Origin: Pseudomonadota bacterium
Lineage (GTDB): Bacteria > Pseudomonadota > Alphaproteobacteria > Rhizobiales > Rhizobiaceae
Assembly (NCBI GenBank): GCA_023444445.1
Contig: JAEXMK010000069.1
Coordinates: 1 to 9,708, forward strand
Length of the DNA: 9,708 nt
Reading direction: 5' to 3'
In this document: positions 1 to 4,595 of the stretch, piece by piece
How positions within the stretch are numbered: the first letter of the stretch is position 1
How the letters are laid out: each line of letters opens with the position of its first letter
The notes under the pieces: model-generated
The model's input: the letters and a program-made list of their open reading frames with translations, nothing else
Databases searched by the model: none
What the model was told of the DNA's origin: nothing
Position numbers and translations under genes: made by a program

Positions 1-117
1 TGGCTCCGAAAGGAGCAGGAATGCCGAAATCCCCACGTTGAAAGGGCCGCCAAACTCAGCGGTGGGCCTCAAATCGTCCCGTCGGCGATAGAAAATGCGG
101 TAAATCGAGGTGTCCAT
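1..117 (-). CDS. Possible 5' end of an unidentified gene leaving to the left
   Basis: An ATG at 117-115 on the minus strand opens 39 codons that remain open to the window edge. The product begins MDTSIYRIFYRRRDD, is rich in arginine, and ends in a hydrophobic stretch (VGISAFLLL) that could start a membrane segment. There is no convincing Shine-Dalgarno sequence; the closest is a GGTGA about nine bases upstream. Third-position GC in this frame is about 69%, slightly better than in the competing forward frame. No family is recognised. If real, it would be divergent from the secreted-protein gene. Confidence 0.27.
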   Translation of the reverse strand, partial: MDTSIYRIFYRRRDDLRPTAEFGGPFNVGISAFLLLSEP

Positions 118-144
118 CTATATTCACCGTTTCGGCCGCCTTGA
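1..144 (+). CDS. Possible 3' end of an unidentified gene entering from the left
   Basis: The first forward frame is open from base 1 to a TGA at 142-144, giving 47 residues that end in HLYSPFRPP. The composition is that of a soluble protein. First codon positions are purine- and GC-rich, as in real genes here, but third-position GC is lower than in the neighbours. I recognise no family. The frame is mutually exclusive with the minus-strand frame at 1-117, which uses the same codon register, so at most one of the two is likely real. If this frame is real, it ends 126 bases before the secreted-protein gene on the same strand. Confidence 0.28.
   Translation, partial: WLRKEQECRNPHVERAAKLSGGPQIVPSAIENAVNRGVHLYSPFRPP
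3..16. other. Small GNRA-capped hairpin at window edge
   Basis: GCTCC, a GAAA loop and GGAGC form a perfect 5-bp stem with a GNRA tetraloop. No T-run follows on either strand, so it does not look like an intrinsic terminator. It may simply be part of a coding region. Confidence 0.25.
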
Positions 145-177
145 GAAGGAATGAACATTTTTTCGCGCCGCAGCGAG

Positions 178-206
178 TTGATGAAAACATTAAGTCGAAT
201 TTTAAA
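178..206 (+). promoter_or_regulatory. Candidate promoter of the secreted-protein gene
   Basis: TTGATG (178-183) and TTTAAA (201-206) are separated by 17 bases, each matching 4 of 6 positions of the sigma-70 hexamers. They lie in a conspicuously AT-rich stretch (about 181-270) upstream of the preferred start at 271. Predicted transcription would begin near 213. The AT-richness raises the chance of a fortuitous match. Confidence 0.3.
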
Positions 207-270
207 TATGACTCGCGTTTTACGGGAATTATGGTTTTATTACTTCGGGGTTATAAATGGGGATTTTCAG

Positions 271-987
271 ATGATCAGGATCGTTTTTATTACGCTTGCA
301 TTTTTTCTCTTCGCGATATCGCAGTCTGTTGCTCAGGATTCAGCTCCTGACTGGAAAAAATTTGGTTCCGAATATTTGACCTATAATGGCCAGGTCCTGA
401 CGTTCGACGCGGCAGACCTGCAGCGCCACCAGAACCGCTTGCGTTGCGTAAAAATGAATAATTACGGATGCGTTATGGGGCGAAGCTGGCAAGGGGCAGT
501 TAGTAATGACAGGGTCGGTCATGCCATCTTCGAGCATCCGAAATGGTCGGTGCGCGCAGTTGTCCGGGATTATTGCTCGAAGAACCGCAGGGGATTGCGA
601 TCTGCAATGCAGATTGCCGAGACCTACTCACCCTGGTGCGATACGCTGGGCACCGTCGGGGTTCGAAACGGCTGGGGCAGATCATGCACTGGCGGTCCGC
701 AGCCGCCTGTAGGCTTCAAAGGTCCTCTCTGCGCAAAACCCGCAAACGGCACTCCGCTGGCCGGCCAGTGCGGAAGCTGCAATTGCCGCGATGGCGTTGC
801 GCGGGGCATGGCGGCAAGCGTGAACGTCGGGGTCAATGATAATCTTGAGCTTTTCGGTACTGACGGCTCCCCGAATGTCGGCAATCTGGTTGCCGTTCTC
901 GGTAGCAAATTCAGGCGGGAGACCGGTTTTGCGGTCAATGAAGGGTTGATCAAGGAAGGTATCGAGCTGGCCGGGCAATGCCGCTGA
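271..987 (+). CDS. Secreted cysteine-rich protein, resembling phage P5-type domain
   Basis: A 238-residue exported protein. The ATG at 271 is preferred over the longer frame from 151 because it places a classical signal peptide at the N-terminus (MIR, then a hydrophobic core to residue 19, cleavage after SVA at 21) and has GGGGA at 259-263 with 7-base spacing. At 151 an AAGGA abuts the ATG with no spacing. The mature part has ten cysteines (59, 67, 102, 123, 139, 154, 167, 170, 172, 238), including a QCGSCNC cluster, which suggests disulfide bonding outside the cytoplasm. The pattern NN...SWQG (63-75), F-x-x-P-x-W-x-VRA (87-96), RGLRSAMQIAETYSPW (107-122) and a C-terminal RRETG...LIKEGIELA resembles the NNP...WQG...GIRA...GLNTI..II.RWAP...HENG pattern I recall from phage 'structural protein P5'-like proteins. 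Here a cysteine-rich insert lies between the halves. The resemblance is from memory; function is unknown. Confidence 0.78.
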   Translation: MIRIVFITLAFFLFAISQSVAQDSAPDWKKFGSEYLTYNGQVLTFDAADLQRHQNRLRCVKMNNYGCVMGRSWQGAVSNDRVGHAIFEHPKWSVRAVVRDYCSKNRRGLRSAMQIAETYSPWCDTLGTVGVRNGWGRSCTGGPQPPVGFKGPLCAKPANGTPLAGQCGSCNCRDGVARGMAASVNVGVNDNLELFGTDGSPNVGNLVAVLGSKFRRETGFAVNEGLIKEGIELAGQCR

Positions 988-1034
988 GAGTCCTCTAGCA
1001 CCGCGTGAACAATGCGCTTCGGGAACACCGACAG

Positions 1035-1056
1035 AGGCGGCGCAAGCCGCCTTTTT
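1035..1056 (+). terminator. Intrinsic terminator after the secreted-protein gene
   Basis: GGCGGC (1036-1041), a GCAA GNRA loop and GCCGCC (1046-1051) form a perfect stem followed by five T residues. It lies 48 bases after the stop at 985-987, in the orientation expected to end that transcript. Confidence 0.85.
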
Positions 1057-1133
1057 AACGGACGGCGTCCAAGGCTCGCAGCTTGCCAAAGGCCTCATCG
1101 GCCCGTATGGCCGACGCTGGCTGCGTCCGTTAA
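1055..1133. repeat. 79-bp element bounded by 10-bp inverted repeats
   Basis: TTAACGGACG (1055-1064) and CGTCCGTTAA (1124-1133) are perfect inverted repeats. Inside are a GCAGC/GCTGC pair (1078-1082 and 1120-1124, the latter sharing one base with the right arm) and a 6-bp hairpin, TCGGCC-CGTAT-GGCCGA (1098-1114). It sits between the terminator of the secreted-protein gene and the 3' end of tRNA-Lys. It could be a structured RNA or trailer, a miniature repeat element, or a decayed attachment region. It contains no reading frame I would support. Confidence 0.5.
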
Positions 1134-1141
1134 TTTTCTTA

Positions 1142-1156
1142 TAAATCAAGGATTTA
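1142..1156 (-). other. Short hairpin in tRNA-Lys trailer
   Basis: TAAATC and GATTTA are separated by three bases immediately beyond the CCA end of the tRNA on the minus strand. It may aid 3'-end processing of the precursor. No T-run follows, so I do not call it a terminator. Confidence 0.3.
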
Positions 1157-1157
1157 A

Positions 1158-1233
<76 letters not shown>

Positions 1234-1262
1234 GACCGGCACCGTGTGGCGGTGTGAGGGGG

Positions 1263-1291
1263 CATATAAAGGGGAAGTTTTGGGTTGTCCA
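1263..1291 (-). promoter_or_regulatory. Promoter of tRNA-Lys
   Basis: On the minus strand TGGACA (1291-1286; 5 of 6 to the -35 consensus) is followed after exactly 17 bases by TATATG (1268-1263). Transcription would begin near 1256, leaving a short leader before the mature 5' end at 1233. The -35 box slightly overlaps the base of the long hairpin at 1289-1346. Confidence 0.6.
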
Positions 1292-1346
1292 GCGCGGAAA
1301 TGAAATTTCTTCGATTTTTGTAACGAAAAAATTTCAGTCGCGCTGG
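1289..1346. other. Long imperfect hairpin between the stress protein gene and tRNA-Lys
   Basis: The outer arms CCAGCGCG (1289-1296) and CGCGCTGG (1339-1346) are perfect. After a small internal loop, TGAAATTTCTTCG (1301-1313) pairs with CGAAAAAATTTCA (1324-1336) at 12 of 13 positions around a 10-base loop. It lies 42 bases after the stop of the minus-strand membrane protein gene and just before the tRNA promoter, so the likeliest role is to end or stabilise that mRNA. There is no terminal U-run in either orientation, which leaves intrinsic termination uncertain. Confidence 0.55.
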
Positions 1347-1387
1347 AAAAGCCTGGAAATCCGGGGTTTTACAGATTTTCCTTTTAT

Positions 1388-1642
1388 TCACCCGCGCCTG
1401 AAAGCTCTGCCAATGGCGATGAGTATGCAGGCGCCAACAAAGCCGGCGATGAGATAACCGAGCCAGCCGGTCAAAACGATTCCGAATACTGAGAGAATGG
1501 CGTTGGCGACGATTGCGCCGACGATTCCAAGAAGGATGTTCATGAAAACACCCATATTGCTTTTCATGAATTGTTCGGCGAGCCACCCGGCGACACCACC
1601 GATGATGATAGCTGCGATCCAGCCAATGCCAGCAGATTCCAT
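1388..1642 (-). CDS. GlsB/YeaQ/YmgE family stress-response membrane protein
   Basis: An 84-residue, very hydrophobic, glycine-rich protein with about three membrane segments (roughly residues 5-22, 31-55 and 56-77) and a short basic end (RAFRRG). The motifs IGGVAGWLAEQF near the start and GIVGAIVANAIL in the middle are typical of the transglycosylase-associated/GlsB-YeaQ-YmgE family, small inner-membrane proteins often induced by stress; their molecular activity is not established. The start is the ATG at 1642-1640, because GGGAGGA (1653-1647) lies just upstream and the length matches the family. A much longer open frame continues upstream to 2143 but only as an antisense shadow of the channel gene. 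The gene is divergent from the mechanosensitive channel gene with a 145-bp shared upstream region. Confidence 0.9.
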   Translation of the reverse strand: MESAGIGWIAAIIIGGVAGWLAEQFMKSNMGVFMNILLGIVGAIVANAILSVFGIVLTGWLGYLIAGFVGACILIAIGRAFRRG

Positions 1643-1646
1643 GATT

Positions 1647-1653
1647 TCCTCCC
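1647..1653 (-). promoter_or_regulatory. Ribosome binding site fixing the stress-protein start
   Basis: GGGAGGA on the minus strand, four bases before the ATG at 1642-1640. It decides the start inside a far longer open frame. Confidence 0.8.
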
Positions 1654-1709
1654 ATGTTGCTGCATTATCAAAGGTGATGATTCCTGTGGTGAAAAGCAAG
1701 CAAACTCCT

Positions 1710-1752
1710 GAAAACCTCGCCTGATGCGGGTGGTTTTCCGCGCCGCAGGCGC
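1710..1752. promoter_or_regulatory. Paired hairpins in the divergent upstream region
   Basis: GAAAACC (1710-1716) and GGTTTTC (1732-1738) form an inverted repeat around a smaller CGC/GCG pair. It is followed at once by a perfect GCGCC-GCA-GGCGC hairpin (1740-1752). Both lie between the stress-protein gene and the channel gene. They could be operators or leader structures. On the minus strand the first repeat also contains GGAAA and GGTT about 18 bases apart, loosely like the alphaproteobacterial general-stress (EcfG) promoter pattern, but the spacing and last bases do not fit well. Confidence 0.4.
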
Positions 1753-1787
1753 TAAATAGCCTGAAGCGGCGTGAAGAGACGAAAGGC

Positions 1788-4433
1788 ATGGATGTGCGGT
1801 TGATGTTCAGCGGATGGATGAATGGCGGGCGGGTGTTCGGCGTGCGGGCGGGTGCCGGCCGGCGAGGTGGCGGCATGGCTTCGATTCTGGCCGTTCTTTT
1901 GGCCGTCTTCGGCAGTCTCTGGGTAATGCCGGCCCTGGCGCAGGAAACCACGACACCGGCAACGCCGGGCGCCATCCAGGTCTCGATGGTCGAGCAGACG
2001 CGATCGGACCTCGAAAAATGGAAGGCGGATATCGCATTCATCTCGGGGCAGGTGGAGGCGGGTGGACGCGATGATGCGCAGCTCGTCGACCTCAAGGGAC
2101 GGGCCGATAGCATCGCTGCCGATGCCGCAGCCGCCAACGCCAAACTTCGCGCTCGTCTGGATCAGATCAAGACCCGGCTGGACGCGCTGGGTGCGGCGCC
2201 CGGCGAAGGCCAGCCCCCGGAAGCGAGCATGGTGACGGAGGAGCGACACCGGCTAACGGCGGAGCGCGGCGAGGTGAATGCCATGGCCAGCGAGGTGGAG
2301 GCTACCGCTAACAATGCCGCGCAGATTTCCAACAATATCACCGCGGTTCGCCGGGCGCTTTTTGCCGCCACCCTGTTCAAGCGCACGGAAGTTTCCGCCC
2401 AGACTCTGGGTGACGCATCTTCCGCCTTTGTGGCCGAACTGACCAACCTCAACAATGCCTTCAGCAGCTGGGCGACCTATGTCTGGAACTACAAGCGGTT
2501 GCCGATGTTCGGGGCCGTCACGCTGTCGATCATGGCGGCGCTGCTGTTTCTGGTCGGTGGTTACCGCTTTTTCGGCAGCCGCATGGACCGGCGAGCTTTC
2601 ACGGGCGAGCCTTCCTATTTGCGGCGGCTTTCAGTGGCTTTCTGGTCGACCATGGTGCAGTCGCTGTCGCTGTTCCTGTTTCTCGTCACCTCGGCCTTCT
2701 TCCTCGATAATTTCAACGTGCTGCGGTCCGACATTGCTCCAATCCTGTTTGGGGCCATGGCAGTCACGGGCTTTGTTTATTTCGTGTCGCGGCTGAGCTA
2801 CGCGATCTTTGCGCCTACGCAACCGGAGTGGCGGCTGCTCAAAGTCTCCAACAAGGGCGCGCATACGCTGTCTTCAGCGGTGCTCCTGATGGCGCTCGTC
2901 AACGGTCTTGATTACCTGTTCGGCACGATCAGCGAGACGCTTTATTCGCCGCTGATCGTCACTGTCGCCAAGAGTTTTGTCGCGTCGATCATCATCGGTC
3001 TCATCCTGCTTACCGTCTCGTTCCTGCGTCCGGTGATCGGTGAGGGGCAGGATTCTGACACCGGCCATCAGCGCCTGCCGCGTTGGCTGGTCATTCTGCT
3101 GCGGGTGGGCGGTCTCGTTCTCATCGGCGCATGCCTGACAGGTTATGTCGGTCTTGCGCGCTTTCTCGCCACACAGATCGTCGCCACCGGCGCGGTGCTG
3201 GCGACGATGTATATCGGCATTCTCTCGGGCAAGGCGATTTCGCGGCAGGGAGCTTTTTCGGAATCTCTTGCCGGCCGTTATCTCGGACGACGTTTCGGCC
3301 TCGGCCCGGTTGCGCTTGACCAGGCCGGTCTTGCCGCCGGGCTCGGCATCTATGCCGTGGCGCTTGCTTTCGGCGTGCCGCTCATCCTGTTTTCCTGGGG
3401 CTTCCAGCCAGGTGATATCGAAAGCTGGGCCTATCGCCTGCTGACGGGCATCACCGTCGGCAATGCCTCCATTTCGCTGATCGGCCTCTTTGGCGGCGTC
3501 CTCGTCTTTGCCATCGGTTATATCATCACCCGCTGGTTCCAGAAGTGGCTGGACAATAACGTCATGGCGCGCGGCCAGGTGGATGCCGGGGTGCGCAACT
3601 CGGTGAAAACAGGTATCGGTTATCTCGGCATCGCGGTTGCCGCCATCTTCGGCGTCTCCTCGGCCGGGCTCAACCTCTCCAGCCTGGCGCTGGTTGCCTC
3701 GGCCCTTTCGGTCGGTATCGGTTTTGGCCTGCAGAACATCGTCTCCAACTTCGTTTCCGGCCTCATCCTTCTTGTGGAACGCCCCTTCAAGGTGGGCGAC
3801 TGGGTGGTGACGGGAACCACTGAGGGTACGGTAAAGCGGCTTTCCGTGCGCGCGACCGAGATCGAGACGTTCCGCGGCCAGTCGATCATCGTGCCGAATT
3901 CGGAGTTCATCAATTCCTCCGTCGGCAACTGGACACACCGCAACCGCATCATGCGGGCGGAAATTCCGGTTTCGGTGGCGTATGATTCCGATCCGCAGCG
4001 GGTCATGGATATTCTCCTGGAACTGGTGCGGGCCCAGCCGCCGGTGCTGCGCAATCCCGAGCCGCATGTGGAATTCCTGCGCTTTGGCGATTTCTCGCTC
4101 GATTTCGAACTGCGTTTCCATCTTGCGGATCTATCGAACGGGCTTGCCGTGAAAAACGCGCTGCGCATCGCCATTCTCCACCGTTTCCGCGAAGAGGGTA
4201 TCGCCATCCCGTTCCCGCAGCGCAACCTCAACATCCATGTGGAAGGCGATGCCAATCCGCAGATGCTGGCGGCACTGCTTTCGGAAGAGGGCGACAAGGC
4301 GGTGGTGGCCCATACGGGGGCAGCTGCCTCACCTGTCGCGGGAGCGACGGATACCAAGGAGAAAGCCAAGAGGGACGACGAGGTCGCTCCTGAAAAAGCG
4401 ACCGCTGACAAGGTGTCTCGCCGCAGTCCGTGA
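1788..4433 (+). CDS. Large MscS-family mechanosensitive channel (DUF3772 type)
   Basis: An 881-residue inner-membrane channel, far larger than E. coli MscS (about 290 residues). Such channels open under membrane tension to release solutes during hypo-osmotic shock. In order: a signal peptide ending ALA-Q near residue 51; a periplasmic alpha-helical, coiled-coil-like region (about 65-200) and the DUF3772-like stretch (about 200-235); about eleven membrane segments (243-660); the MscS core, with a Gly/Ala-rich pore helix at 630-660 and the signature GFGLQNIVSNFVSGLILL then ERPFKVGDWV; the beta-domain with VPNSEFINSSVGNW (702-715); a cytoplasmic cage to about 820; and a charged, low-complexity tail (840-881). 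The start is uncertain: the ATG at 1875 has a better Shine-Dalgarno (GAGG, 1864-1867) and begins directly at the signal-peptide core. Starting at 1788 adds an arginine-rich N-region. The next gene is 162 bases away, so co-transcription is not obvious. Confidence 0.93.
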   Translation: MDVRLMFSGWMNGGRVFGVRAGAGRRGGGMASILAVLLAVFGSLWVMPALAQETTTPATPGAIQVSMVEQTRSDLEKWKADIAFISGQVEAGGRDDAQLVDLKGRADSIAADAAAANAKLRARLDQIKTRLDALGAAPGEGQPPEASMVTEERHRLTAERGEVNAMASEVEATANNAAQISNNITAVRRALFAATLFKRTEVSAQTLGDASSAFVAELTNLNNAFSSWATYVWNYKRLPMFGAVTLSIMAALLFLVGGYRFFGSRMDRRAFTGEPSYLRRLSVAFWSTMVQSLSLFLFLVTSAFFLDNFNVLRSDIAPILFGAMAVTGFVYFVSRLSYAIFAPTQPEWRLLKVSNKGAHTLSSAVLLMALVNGLDYLFGTISETLYSPLIVTVAKSFVASIIIGLILLTVSFLRPVIGEGQDSDTGHQRLPRWLVILLRVGGLVLIGACLTGYVGLARFLATQIVATGAVLATMYIGILSGKAISRQGAFSESLAGRYLGRRFGLGPVALDQAGLAAGLGIYAVALAFGVPLILFSWGFQPGDIESWAYRLLTGITVGNASISLIGLFGGVLVFAIGYIITRWFQKWLDNNVMARGQVDAGVRNSVKTGIGYLGIAVAAIFGVSSAGLNLSSLALVASALSVGIGFGLQNIVSNFVSGLILLVERPFKVGDWVVTGTTEGTVKRLSVRATEIETFRGQSIIVPNSEFINSSVGNWTHRNRIMRAEIPVSVAYDSDPQRVMDILLELVRAQPPVLRNPEPHVEFLRFGDFSLDFELRFHLADLSNGLAVKNALRIAILHRFREEGIAIPFPQRNLNIHVEGDANPQMLAALLSEEGDKAVVAHTGAAASPVAGATDTKEKAKRDDEVAPEKATADKVSRRSP

Positions 4434-4505
4434 TTGCGGCGGCGTGTCCCGTCTGTGGTTGCAATTTCTTCCCTGTCGCAGCACCCTATAGCCATGTCGC
4501 AATCA
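4431..4505. repeat. Inverted repeat after the channel stop codon
   Basis: TGATTGCGGC, starting on the stop codon at 4431, and GTCGCAATCA (4496-4505) are inverted at 9 of 10 positions. The 55-base loop makes a terminator unlikely. I see no clear terminator or convincing sigma-70 promoter in the rest of the gap (4434-4595), although it must carry expression signals for the following gene if that gene is independent. Confidence 0.25.
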
Positions 4506-4582
4506 GGCGGCTGAACGACCGGCAAGCGCTTCATATTCCTCCCATCCAAAGCTGGCGGAATAAGGCAAGGCCAGCGCTTTTC

Positions 4583-4587
4583 AGGGG
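4583..4587 (+). promoter_or_regulatory. Ribosome binding site of the dehydrogenase gene
   Basis: AGGGG lies eight bases before the ATG at 4596. The glycine-rich FAD motif follows within ten residues, so this start leaves little room for any other. Confidence 0.6.
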
Positions 4588-4595
4588 TTCTGTAA

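Noticed and set aside
1643..2143. Upstream extension of the small stress membrane protein to 251 residues
   Set aside because: The extension is low-complexity Arg/Pro/Ala sequence antisense to the channel gene. The 84-residue form has a strong ribosome binding site and family-like length.
2874..4121. A 415-codon minus-strand frame inside the channel gene
   Set aside because: It is a shadow frame rich in Arg, Asp and His, with no recognisable motif; the forward strand encodes the conserved MscS core here.
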